A stretch of 64,000 bases of DNA from Cytidiella melzeri (lineage: Eukaryota > Basidiomycota > Agaricomycetes > Polyporales > Irpicaceae): the NCBI GenBank assembly GCA_022592445.1, contig JABYQR010000127.1:48167-112166 (forward strand), read 5' to 3'. This document shows positions 44,349 through 54,405 of this stretch, in pieces; within the stretch, counting starts at the first letter, position 1; every line of letters begins with the position of its first letter. Made by a program: the position numbers and the translations under genes. The notes under the pieces are model-generated. The model did not search any database. It was not told the origin of the DNA and was given only the letters and a program-made list of their open reading frames with translations.

Positions 44349-45687
44349 TGGAGCAGTAGGGATAAGAGGAGGACAGGAGCGGAAGTGGGAGGAAGTGGAA
44401 GAGATAGACCGTTAGCTGGGTGAGGAACAGCTGAACATTAGCTCTGCCTTTATATACTCGCTGGATGTTCACAGTTTTATTTCCCGAGTCCACTGGCAGC
44501 AGCGATCCTCGGCCAAAGCGAAGACATCGAGTCGGCCTCGGACGAACGCGTCGGCGCTTCGGGCTCGGAATGCGAGGAGGAACACGATGATGTCATTGAT
44601 AGAGTAGAACAACTGTGTTTCAGGTCGTCTAGCCCAAATATCGAGGTCTAGTCCGCGGACAGAATAACTTGTAGCGCCGCCGAGGAGTTTTAGTGCTGAC
44701 TGGTGAAAGTCGGCTCGTGAAGTGAGCCATGGCAGGGTCGCAAACAAAGGTGCTGAGACGTACTATTTGTAACAGCTGCGTAAGGGGATACCAACAACAT
44801 AGGTGAGGGTACTGGTGAAGGCATGAGGTAGCTGGGATACGCACCCGGACCCTTGGACCTCTCGCAAAGGGCAAATATGCACTACTATTGATAGACCTGT
44901 TTGAAAGTTGTCAACGCGACGGCCTAGGACGTAAACACACACGCTGAGTGAGATGGATAACTTCCGTGGTACTTAAAAGCCTCCTTTGGGCAGAAAATCG
45001 GGCTTTTGGTCATCGGAGGAGGTAGAGAACAATAGTGAGTGTGGTCGAGTATGCCGCGTTGACGTTGACTCAGTCTTGACCAGGCGAAGAACGGGCTGTT
45101 GAGTTTGTCGAATCGTCGCTGGCAGTAATACTGTCAGAAGCTCACAGGTGCGTAACGATCATCGCAAAGCTCCCTACCGCTGGCGGGAATTCCACGATTG
45201 GAAGAGGACGGGATTATGCAATCGGAAGAATAGCGGCTTCGCACGCCACGAAGCCCTTAGCATAGACGGGTCTGCAAGGTCTGCTCCGAGCCTCGTTGAG
45301 CTTCAGACTGTTCACTCCCGACTCACATTCACTTGGCTGAATTGTTCGTTCTATGTTTTCGCTCGACGACGGAGATAGCCCAGTGTGCACCGCATGTCTG
45401 CACAAAAGCGACAATACCGCCGACGGCTGTTGATCGTTGATATTCGGGACAGTGAGTACACCATTGATGACGGACAGCTGTATACGCTGACCGTTGCTGA
45501 TATTATGGCGCAGGCTATGATACATCATGCATGGGCTAAACAAGGCCCTCATTGTAGAGCTGCTCATCGGGTGCAGCCGTTGCCTAACCGCTTCAACCCG
45601 TTCACGGGAAATTGCGAGTGCCAAAGAAACAGAACGGCAGAGCCTACATGTGCCCGACTGAAACTTTCCATCATAGGAATTTGGATA

Positions 45688-45714
45688 CACGCCTCGTGCG
45701 GAACACGAGGCGTG
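45688..45714. repeat. Perfect 11-base inverted repeat
   Basis: CACGCCTCGTG, five-base loop, CACGAGGCGTG. It could form a short hairpin in RNA from either strand. No gene end is identified beside it. Confidence 0.7.
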
Positions 45715-46278
45715 GTGGACAAAGCCTTGATGGCAACGACCGGCAGGCCCCGCCAAGTAAGCATGCTTGCTCTGATGCTATGGCCGCCATACAGGTTAGT
45801 GTAATGACTTCAGGATTGTTACTCTTATACTGATGCTCTAGCGGCAAGTATATTGACATTGGGCAAGATGCTATGCCGTTGACGCAGTTTGCAAGCAGGG
45901 TATGAGGATACCTGGTCAACTCTGCGTAGAGCGCCTCTGCTGGTTGTTGCTGTACAGTGCTGTGTCGATTTCTGCGAGGTAGGTTTTTAGTCAGTGTTTG
46001 CAGAGGCAATCCAGTTGACACCCGACGTCGATGTGGGCGACAGATCAACTCTTGTGTTTCTCGCACATAAAGGCCACGACATGTCGATATCTTCTTCCGT
46101 GTCCCGATCCTTCGAACTTCCTACTGCTATCCCTTCCAACACAACTCCAGTCGACATATTTTGATGGCGCTGCTAATTGACCAAAATATAGCCAAATAGC
46201 CTGCACCGATATGTGTTCGCCTCGAGGCTTTAATCAACACGAGGCTCGGTGGCCTGCGACTGGCCACTCGACGAACGG

Positions 46279-46346
46279 CAGAAGCGCTCACGTCGATTGT
46301 TTGTTTACCATATATGGGCAAAAAACAATCGACGTGAGCGCTTCTG
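46279..46346. repeat. Perfect 24-base inverted repeat with 20-base loop
   Basis: Left arm 46279-46302 begins CAGAAGCGCTCACGTCGATT; right arm 46323-46346 is its exact reverse complement. No base differs between the arms. It lies 222 bases before the C2H2 gene start. It may be a foldback insertion, a transposon end or a transcribed hairpin. Confidence 0.85.
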
Positions 46347-46567
46347 TACCTCCTTCCAAATAAGGTGCGAAAGCAATTCGACGAACGTCGACTTCGACGG
46401 TTGGATTGCCAGGCCTCTCAACACAAAACTCGTATAAAACGCGTTCATGTAAACATGCCCACTCTTTCCACAACACTCTCAGGCCTCCTCTGCCCCCACA
46501 ATCTCTTCTGTGTCAGCACGCCCTCTTCGAGAACTTCTATTCACCGGGGCCCTAGCACAGCAACACC

Positions 46568-47813
46568 ATGAACTTCTCGATGCAAGACTGGATCCCAGTA
46601 CGTGATACCCCATCATTCTTGCAGAAGTAGTATCTGATGCCCCTTTAGGAAAAGGTGCTGTGCTGCTCTAATTGCCAAACCCTGTTGGCCACCGTGGATA
46701 TGTCACAACATTGTTGTGATATCGACGCGCCAAAGTACGATTCGGAGAAAACTGCATATCCTATAACGTGAGTAGTACCTAGTACTCTAGCTTTTATGCA
46801 TCACTGATCCAATTTCCTCTTCGTTGCTCAGCATGTTCCAATGCGACCTCTGTCCCCAGCTCATGAGCCAACGTGGTAACCTCAAGACACATAGATACAG
46901 GCAGTGAGTGTCAGTTGCGCGTCCTTTCTTCAATATTGTACTGACGTGCATTCCTTGCTCCAGTTTGGGCCAGAAGCCATACATCTGTCCTCACCTCCTC
47001 CCATCTCGCCGCAATCCACTTGAATACAGGCCCTGTCCTAGAACATTCGCCGACCCATCTGGCTTGCTCACTCACAGGAAGCGTATTCATGGGTACAAGC
47101 CAGCACCTCGCGAGCCTCGGAAATTCTGTGCTCAGACTGTGGGACTTCGACATACGCCTTATCAGCGAATTTCGCCTTCCAGGACCAAAGACGAAACTTC
47201 GAATGATACGGGGAGCGCTCACTACCCTATCGACCTTGTCTCGTCCTTGGAGTCCGCCGCATCCTTTCCAACAGCGGATTTGGTGGCCAACCAGGAACCT
47301 ACCACATCGTATCACTTTGATGCACCTGTTCCAAACCGCATCGACGTTTCGATGCCCAGCCTTTCCCCACAGCCTTCGTCGAGCACGGCCTCTCAAATCC
47401 ATAACGGTTCCTCCTGTGACCCCTTGCCCAATTTCAGTCAGGAGGAGCTGGAGAAATTTGACTTTTCTCAGTTCGAGAAACTCTGCAACGCATACAGCGT
47501 CGACCGTGAAGCAAGTGCAAGCCTTCCTCCAGCTCCTGTGGTGGGCATCGATTTTTCTCTGCTCTACAGCAACGATCCTCAACGTTCCGCATCGACCTCT
47601 CAGTCATCCCAGGATAGCACGAGCGTCGTGGATTACAGCGACTGGTATTCGGATAGCACTCCCTCGTCAAGCTCAATTGCGACACCTACCGATGACTCCT
47701 ACAACACTCCTGCATACGACTACACATTCCCATTGGAAATGAAGCATTCTTCGTCGTATCCGTCTACGGCTTTCGATGACATGTCGTCTTGGGCACCTCA
47801 AATCACATTTTAA
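46568..47813 (+). CDS. C2H2 zinc-finger protein, probable transcription factor
   Basis: Exons 46568-46597, 46649-46767, 46832-46903 and 46964-47813 give 356 residues. A Cys-rich start (CCSNCQTLLATVDMSQHCC) is followed by a normal finger, FQCDLCPQLMSQRGNLKTHRYRH. The linker LGQKPY leads to a second finger whose knuckle is split: YICPH is separated from CPRTFADPSGLLTHRKRIHGY by about a dozen extra residues. The remainder is Ser/Thr/Pro-rich with acidic and aromatic patches (LEKFDFSQFEKLC, VVDYSDWYSD), typical of an activation region. Similar two-finger proteins are common in mushrooms; the target genes are unknown. Confidence 0.75.
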
Positions 47814-48687
47814 CCTTTGTTACATCTCACTCACACTGCTTTTATTTTTTCCGGGTTTAGAGCGCCACTTGCATAGAGCTGTTCTGTTATTTTGGATGTG
47901 TCACTGTACTAACCATTTGTTTTCTTTGTCACATACTATCCTCACTTTCGTCTTCTCTCATCATTATTTCATCTTCGTTCATCATCATCCATCATCATCA
48001 TCATCATGCATACCTCATCTCTATCATATTGCACACTGTTCCGTCAACGACTTCGTCGTTACTCCTTTTTTCAATGTATCAATAGCTATAGCATCACTGC
48101 CGCGGCCGTGTGGTATCAATCTCATCTGGTGTGTTTCCCAAGTAGGCTGCTATGTCCTGCACAGCGGACATGACTCAAGGGGAGGGGGGAGCAGACGAGA
48201 TCTTCGAGTGCTTTGGAGCAGCATGAAAAATGATGGATGTCGCATTCATGATTTCCGTGTGCCGACTCTCGTAGCTATAGCGTCCTTCGTTCAGACTTCC
48301 GGAGGGTCCTTGGATATATGTTGACATCCTCCGAGCGATACTGTGACCGGCTGGCTGTGCTAGCGAGAGCGGCGAATTCTCTTGTCAGGAAAGCTCGAGA
48401 CGTCGGAACACCCAGACGTGAACGATATCATGATGTTGTGCAAAGGGCACCCAATGCGGATCACTCAAAGCTGCTACGCCCAAATACGTACTGTAGATTG
48501 GGCTGAACTGGTCGTTGGCAACTGGCACGAACACAACAGTCGCGTTTCTTACATAAAGCGGTCCTAGGGTCCATTTGGCAGAATTTCTGTCACTCGTTAC
48601 GATCCAGATTGTTGCCCTCTTGAATTATCCAAAAAAACCCTTGCGTGTATCAGCCTTTGAACTGTGATCCACCCCTCCTGCGCGAAC
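47814..48687. other. Intergenic, no gene seen
   Basis: Includes a CAT trinucleotide run around 47985-48007 and T-rich sequence just after the C2H2 gene. Confidence 0.45.
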
Positions 48688-49140
48688 ATGTCTTCCACAG
48701 AGCAAGCTATACGCTCGACACCTGCCCAACCCACAAGTGAGAGACGATCGCGACCGACATCGCGAGTGCTGCAGTCCGCCGCAGAGAAGCAGGGTCGCAA
48801 TAGGGCCATGCAATCATGCCTCAACTGTCATACGTGAAAAAGCGCAAGGTCAGAAGGGCCGTCACGATACCGAACGTGGTTTGCTTACTTATCTCATGCA
48901 TTAGTGTGACAGAAAACGTCCCTGTGGTCGCTGTATTGCACTTGGTCTCTTGACTGGTCTCTGCGTTCACGGAGTCAAACAATGATCCCAATCGGTGGTG
49001 AGTCCTTCCGAGCCAAATGAAACATGAGCAGGGCTTTGATGTGAGGTTGTTGTGAGATCGACTCTTGCGGTGTCGATTCGCGCTTACAGAAGCGTTTGGC
49101 GGAAATGGAGAGTGATGTACGCGAGGTCTGCGCACCCTCC
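48688..49140 (+). pseudogene. Zn(II)2Cys6 transcription factor relic
   Basis: From the ATG at 48688 the sequence reads MSSTEQAIRSTPAQP, then AMQSCLNCHT, the start of a binuclear zinc cluster. After an intron ending at about 48902 it resumes as CDRKRPCGRCIALGLL, and a third piece near 49092 reads KRLAEMESDVREV, the coiled linker that follows such domains. The frame is broken by a stop directly after CHT (about 48834) and by a shift near 48978 before NNDPNR. Only the DNA-binding end is recognisable; the long middle-homology region is not seen downstream. Confidence 0.65.
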
Positions 49141-50911
49141 ACTCTTAAGGTTGTGAATTTCTCTCCCTAGGTTGAAGTGGGAACACAGGACTAAGCTCAC
49201 TGATCATCCGAACAGAACAAAACAAGAACAGGTCATCGTTCAGACTCCGGAGGAAGGCTTTGCCTGCGTGACAACTCGGGAGCTGTACCTTGAAGTCGTT
49301 GGAAGATGGTGGGCAAGTTCGTTTGTTGGATCTACGTGGAATGTTCTGTGGGTATCGTTCCGATCCACTCTTGATGCGTGGATGTTCGGGATGGCAACTA
49401 ACGTTGACAGGGTAGCCTGTTGTGGTATTCGAGTATGCTTGCTTATCAAGGGGAGAGAATCATGTCAACTCACATGTTGGTTTGCTCTCTTGAATACCAC
49501 CAACTACACGTATCAAGACACAATTGACCTGAAGGAGGTGGACGCTGTGACTTGAGCACAAAGCAGGGCTGCGTAACAATGGGGCTCAAGGGCGAGCTGC
49601 GATTGGTCACAATGTGGAAAACATTTTCACAGGACACTCCGATGTAAGATACGGCGATGTAAACCAGATATACTTGGACAACCCAGCACGAATTCCACGA
49701 TGCGGTCAGTCTGCCAGATAGCAAAAGGCTGCACGATTCGCTGATGTACCACCTTCAGGCTCACTATCGTCATAGCCCGGCCCTGCGTGTACTACTTTAG
49801 ATTCTGTGAGCTAGAGAAAAGCCGGCAAAGCGTTGGAACTGACGAACCTGAATGCATATGCAGCCATCTTTACACTTTCCTGCAACCTTCTACCAGTGAA
49901 AAGGGAATGATGCGTGCTCTACCTGTAGATGCGACCCTTCGATATCCGCGTGTTGTCTGGCCGTGCGTTAACAGACAAGAATCATGAGTAGTGTGTTTAG
50001 ATGTTGTTCATGAAGCCTCACCTGTTCAACGTGGAGCGAAGTGACTCGAATCACTCGACACTGTCTTGCCCTAGAGACAAACAGCGTATAACCAAAGGGC
50101 TAACAAAGATCTTTCTTACAAAACATATGAAAAGGGCGTAGGTGCAAACTTGGTGAAAGAGGTGCACACCACCGATAGTGCCCCGCTGGGTGTGCCGCGT
50201 CACAGTCGACGGGCAAATTTCAGACTGCTGGTCGACCAGAAAGCTGTTGGGGCAAGGTGTACACAGCCCAAAGGCGTTCCAATCGACCAGCTATCGATAT
50301 TTGCCAATCCACTGCCACAACGAAACAACGAAGAACAGCTACCATAGGGAAGACACTCAGGCTGGGCTGGGAGTCAGACGTGGAGATGGAAAAAGGGCGG
50401 ATTCGGGCGTGTAGCGACATTACTTAGTAGTATGTAGTACACATCATTGTTGTGTTGTTATCGTTGTGTTGAATCACTTCAGTGTGATTGAGACTCCGCT
50501 ATGAGTCAAGCCTTATCTCCGTGACTTATCCTTATGGTCGCCTACGGGACTTCTATGAAGTTATTTTTGGGTTTTTATCAAGAAACCTATGAAGTTATTT
50601 TTGGGTTTTTATCAAGAAATCACTCGTTTGCACGGTCACAATCAGGCTCCTATCCAGCCTGCCTGGCGTCGTCGTTCAAATGAGTCCCAGGGAAGTTTGG
50701 ATATGTTGAGTCTCGACTTCGTATACACAGCTGATAGCCACCGGAATGTACCGTAAATTTGAAAGTCAGATTGATCCCACCACTATACATTTGATTCGGC
50801 GACAATGTTTCAGACACAGATTTAACCTAAACACTGTGGTGTTTGGTTAGAAAGCGAGCCTGCAAGCGCCCTAGCCAAACGTGTGCTTACTAAGTGAGAG
50901 GACCGAAAGAA
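49141..50911. other. 1.8-kb intergenic region
   Basis: No gene recognised. It contains one 34-base direct tandem duplication and leads into the retrotransposon. Confidence 0.45.
50553..50620 (+). repeat. 34-base tandem duplication
   Basis: Units 50553-50586 and 50587-50620 (CTATGAAGTTATTTTTGGG...) differ only at the last base. Confidence 0.9.
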
Positions 50912-50958
50912 GAAGGCGGCGGGGTTGCGCGTCTCGCAACTTGTCTCCCGCCGCCTTC
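50912..50958 (+). repeat. Nested hairpin in the 5' leader of the retrotransposon
   Basis: A perfect 12-base outer stem (GAAGGCGGCGGG with CCCGCCGCCTTC) encloses a perfect 6-base inner stem (GTTGCG with CGCAAC). It lies 72 bases before the gag start and may mark the element end or act in packaging or translation. Confidence 0.75.
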
Positions 50959-51029
50959 GCTCGTAGAATCACTCGCTAGTCAAAATCTCAGTTTCTTATC
51001 CCTCCATCGTGAATCTCACCTCTGTCGCT

Positions 51030-52469
51030 ATGGTCGAGACCAATGGCCCCCCCGCGGGCATCGGCGGCAACTCTGTTCAATATCTCCAAGATTTTTCCGC
51101 GCGCCGATCTCTGGGCGCTGTTGAGAACGAAAACCTAAATAGGTTTATTAGGAACGAGGAACGAGCGGAGAGACGCGGTACGGGAGAGGACAATGTATCG
51201 GACAACGAGTCGTTCCTATTAGATGAGTCGCGAGTTGGTAGCCCTGCGCCCTCTCTTCAGTCAAGCAGTCCAGCGCATACACCCGGAGAAAAGGGAAAAT
51301 CTAGGGGAAATCAGACTCCGTCGCCTGTTAAGTCACTCACGCAAAACCTTCTGAATAATCTTACCCCCACGTCTCTCCAGCGGACCTTGGACTGGATGAC
51401 GAAGAAGCTCAAGGTCGGACCGAGCTCCTCTGCGGCTGCAAGCGCGGGCTCGAGTTCGAAGTCAGCTTCGAAATCGGCTTCGAGGGATGCGCCCCGTCCC
51501 GCTCAGGAGGACGGTCTTCATATCGAATTGGAGGATGGCGGCGATTTCTTTACAGAAGAAGTTGAGGCTCCGCAAGCCTTGCTCACGCTTCTCAAGCTCC
51601 GGTACCACCTGCCACTCTCTCTTTGCACGACCGCCGCAATCCAAGAGATGCACGATAACCCTAGGTGCCTCAAGTATGCGAAGGTCCACGATTTTTCGGG
51701 AGAAAAGAAGGAGGTAGTCGACGTCTCGCTCTGGCCGGACAAGAAGAGCTTGACTCCCGAACAGTGGAAGGACGCATATAGGAACTATCTCGCGCTTCTG
51801 GATTGTTTCAACAACCCACTGATCAAGGCCCTTTTCCAAAAGCACTTCGACCACCTCTCGAATCGGCGCGAGTTCTTGGGTGCCTACCCGGCCATCCTTC
51901 GCTTCGACTACGAAATCCGCTACCACTTCTGGGTGGTGAAGCGCGCCTTGTTCGTCGTTGGAGAGGGCGAGTACCGTGAGCGATTCAAGGCCGTTTGTAT
52001 GAGCGAGTTGTGGAATCAGCTGGAGAGCAGCTCTAAGAAACGGTTCGCAAGCTCGGATGCCTACCAACCTGGTCTGTCGCGTTCGAAGGCCCAGAGCAGC
52101 CACTCTCGAGATAGCTTTCGCCCGCAGGCCGAGGACTCTAGCAGGTCTCGCGATGGTGGAAAGTCCTTTCCGAGCGGCAGTCAGAGACAGGCCAACTCTT
52201 ACTGCGTCATCTGCGGCCAAAGTGGTACCGCTTCGCATCACGCGTCAAGATGTAGCAGGACGAGACTCCCGAACGGCAAGGCTACGCACTGCATCTGGTA
52301 TGACAACCAGCTCCTCACTGCAACGGGGCGCAAGGCTGTTTGCCTCATGTGGAACATCTCGGGTCGCTCTCCCTGCAACGGGAAGTACTGTGGAGGGAAT
52401 GCCTCCCATATCTGCTCCTTCTGTGGTGCCTCCAGTCATCACAGCGGTAGTAAGCAATGCATCCTCTGA
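51030..52469 (+). CDS. Retrotransposon gag-like protein
   Basis: 479 residues from the ATG at 51030. The N-terminal third is polar with SSSKSASKSASRD; the middle (about 190-340) is helical with DVSLWPDKKSLTPEQWKDAY and FRFDYEIRYHFWVVKR-like segments seen in DIRS gag proteins. The C-terminus holds a Cys/His cluster (YCVICGQSG..SHHASRC, and HICSFCGASSHHSGSKQC) likely to bind zinc and RNA. It overlaps the RT ORF by 71 bases in another frame, so RT is made by reinitiation or frameshifting. Confidence 0.75.
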   Translation: MVETNGPPAGIGGNSVQYLQDFSARRSLGAVENENLNRFIRNEERAERRGTGEDNVSDNESFLLDESRVGSPAPSLQSSSPAHTPGEKGKSRGNQTPSPVKSLTQNLLNNLTPTSLQRTLDWMTKKLKVGPSSSAAASAGSSSKSASKSASRDAPRPAQEDGLHIELEDGGDFFTEEVEAPQALLTLLKLRYHLPLSLCTTAAIQEMHDNPRCLKYAKVHDFSGEKKEVVDVSLWPDKKSLTPEQWKDAYRNYLALLDCFNNPLIKALFQKHFDHLSNRREFLGAYPAILRFDYEIRYHFWVVKRALFVVGEGEYRERFKAVCMSELWNQLESSSKKRFASSDAYQPGLSRSKAQSSHSRDSFRPQAEDSSRSRDGGKSFPSGSQRQANSYCVICGQSGTASHHASRCSRTRLPNGKATHCIWYDNQLLTATGRKAVCLMWNISGRSPCNGKYCGGNASHICSFCGASSHHSGSKQCIL

Positions 52470-54405
52470 TCGTGACCGTATCATCACTCCATACCGAGCT
52501 GACGCCTTCGAGGACGAGCTCCGCAGACTTGACCTACTTGCAAAATATCCAGACCTCCCTGACAAATTTCGTTTCGGCTTCGCTATTGGGGACTTCCCAA
52601 TCCTTACTCGCTCTTACACGCCTCCCAATCACGCTACTGGCATTCAGCATATGGACTTCATAAAGAACTACGTAATCGAACAGGTCTCGCTTGGGCGCAT
52701 GACTGGCCCGTACTCTCGCTCGGACGTTGAATTTCTTCTTGGCACGCATTTCTTCTCATCTCCGCTTTCAGTTGTCGAAAAGGCAGGTCCCACCAAGAAA
52801 CTCAGACTCATTCAGAATTGCTCCTTCCACAACGAGGATGGGTTCTCGGTAAACGACTTCATCGACTCGGACGATTTCCAGACCACATGGGGAAAGGCTG
52901 CTGAGGTGGCCGAAGTGGTAAGTCCGCTTGTCCTCGTATCTTGTGACACTTATCCGGCGTGCACAAACATGGAGATAGCCAACTCAGCCAACTTTGGCTT
53001 CTTCTTGCCTCCTCGGCTGCTACTCTCCGCTCTACTGCCCTCTCGGGCCGAGCTCTTTCTCCTCTCTGCTCTACTGCCTTCTCTGGCTGAGCCCTCTCTT
53101 TCTCTCCTCCTTCTTCTGCTCTACTGCCTTCTCTGGCCGAGCCCTCTTTCCCCTTCTCTATCCGAACATCTCTGTTCCTCCTTATTCTGTCATAACTCAT
53201 CTCTATCCTTGCAGGTTGCTGTTGCTCCCCCAGGCACGCAGGTCGCCTTCCTTGATATTGACTCCGCTTTTCGAAACATCCCAATTCTCCCCGCTCACAA
53301 ACCCTTCATCGTCATTCAATGTGAGGAAGGCGAGTTCTTTATTGATCATGTCTGCCCATTCGGGATCTCGTCCGGGCCTGGCGTTCAAGGCATCGTCATG
53401 GACGCGTTGATGGACATTCTGGAAAAACGCGGTGTCTGCCCGTCGTTCAAATGGGTGGACGATCTATTCTCCTTTCGAATTCCACTCCGCCTACTCACCT
53501 GTGGCACCTACGAGTACGCCCATGACATCGACACCATCTTTGAGATCACTTGTCCGCTTGGCACCTGCTGGAAGCTGGGCAAATGCTCTGACTATGACTT
53601 CGTTGGGACGTACCTTGGATTCCTCTGGGACCTTGTTCAACGCGCCGTCTCTCTTCCTGAAGAAAAGCGAGTGAAGTACCTCACCAAACTGGTAGACTTC
53701 ATCGCAAAACTTTTGGCGGGCCCGGTACTCCTCCAAGATGCTCTCTCCATAAACGGTACCTTATCACACATCTCTTTTGTCTACCCTCAAGGCCGGGCGT
53801 ATCTCACAAACCTCTGCTCTTTCATCTCTTCATTCGAACTTCGCCGCTTCTCCTCACGTCGTGCTCCTCCCTCAGTGCGAAGCGACATGGAGTGGTGGAA
53901 AGGTATTCTCTCGAAACCTGGCATCTCTCGCTGTCTCATTCCGAGAGGCCCAGTGCTGGACTTTGACATCTGGGTCGATGCTTCTACCAGCTGGGGGATT
54001 GGAGTCTTACTGGCAGGTCGATGGGCTGCATGGCGCCTTGCAGACGGATGGAAGAAAAACGGGAGAGATATAGGATGGGCTGAAATGGTAGCTATCGAGC
54101 TTGCAGCCCGTTTCCTGGAGCAGCTGAATTACAGGAACTGTGACGTGAGAATACGTAGCGACAACGAAGGAGTGGTTGGGGTGTTTGCTCGTGGGCGCAG
54201 TCGGAATTTCCAGGTCAACAACTCCATCAGAAGGACTGAAATCATCTCCATGTCTCTCAATATTCGTCTACTCCCCGAATACGTCAACACAAAAGACAAT
54301 CTGGCTGACCCCGTGTCTCGCGGCATCTTGGGCGACCAGAAATCACGTCTTCCAAACATCGTCGAGCTCCCGGAGGAGCTTTCTTCTCTCCTCTCCTATG
54401 TCTGA
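52399..54405 (+). CDS. Reverse transcriptase-RNase H of the YR retrotransposon
   Basis: The frame is open for 668 residues from 52399; if the intron-like 52918-53214 is removed the protein is 569 residues with a better RT fold. RT motifs: LRLIQNCSFHNEDGFSVND, QVAFLDIDSAFRNIPI (catalytic Asp), PFGISSGPGVQG, and FKWVDDLF carrying the paired Asp of the YxDD box as VDDL. RNase H follows with WVDAS, WAEMVAIELAA, IRSDNEGVVG and NTKDNLADPVSRG, supplying the four acidic residues. Its stop overlaps the recombinase start (ATGTCTGA), a coupling arrangement. Confidence 0.85.
   Translation: MPPISAPSVVPPVITAVVSNASSDRDRIITPYRADAFEDELRRLDLLAKYPDLPDKFRFGFAIGDFPILTRSYTPPNHATGIQHMDFIKNYVIEQVSLGRMTGPYSRSDVEFLLGTHFFSSPLSVVEKAGPTKKLRLIQNCSFHNEDGFSVNDFIDSDDFQTTWGKAAEVAEVVSPLVLVSCDTYPACTNMEIANSANFGFFLPPRLLLSALLPSRAELFLLSALLPSLAEPSLSLLLLLLYCLLWPSPLSPSLSEHLCSSLFCHNSSLSLQVAVAPPGTQVAFLDIDSAFRNIPILPAHKPFIVIQCEEGEFFIDHVCPFGISSGPGVQGIVMDALMDILEKRGVCPSFKWVDDLFSFRIPLRLLTCGTYEYAHDIDTIFEITCPLGTCWKLGKCSDYDFVGTYLGFLWDLVQRAVSLPEEKRVKYLTKLVDFIAKLLAGPVLLQDALSINGTLSHISFVYPQGRAYLTNLCSFISSFELRRFSSRRAPPSVRSDMEWWKGILSKPGISRCLIPRGPVLDFDIWVDASTSWGIGVLLAGRWAAWRLADGWKKNGRDIGWAEMVAIELAARFLEQLNYRNCDVRIRSDNEGVVGVFARGRSRNFQVNNSIRRTEIISMSLNIRLLPEYVNTKDNLADPVSRGILGDQKSRLPNIVELPEELSSLLSYV
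52918..53214 (+). other. Stop-free 297-base intron inside RT
   Basis: GTAAGT donor after GTG at 52917 and TTGCAG acceptor at 53214. Length 297 is a multiple of three with no stop. It interrupts RT exactly between EVAEV and VAVAPPGTQVAFLDID, which are contiguous in the family. The interior is CT-rich with GCTCTACTGCC repeated at 53029, 53068 and 53118. Confidence 0.75.

Larger units (their letters stand above)
44349..46567. other. 2.2-kb intergenic region with two hairpins, no gene recognised
   Basis: Short frames occur on both strands, such as 44469-44747 on the minus strand, but none shows a family signature or consistent splicing. Two perfect inverted repeats (45688-45714 and 46279-46346) are listed separately. 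Confidence 0.45.

Noticed and set aside
45214..45756. 180-codon minus-strand frame near the hairpins
   Set aside because: No recognisable domain, unusual composition and no leader or splice signals.
51462..52241. 259-codon minus-strand frame inside gag
   Set aside because: Opposite a coding gag ORF with clear Cys/His motifs; treated as a shadow.
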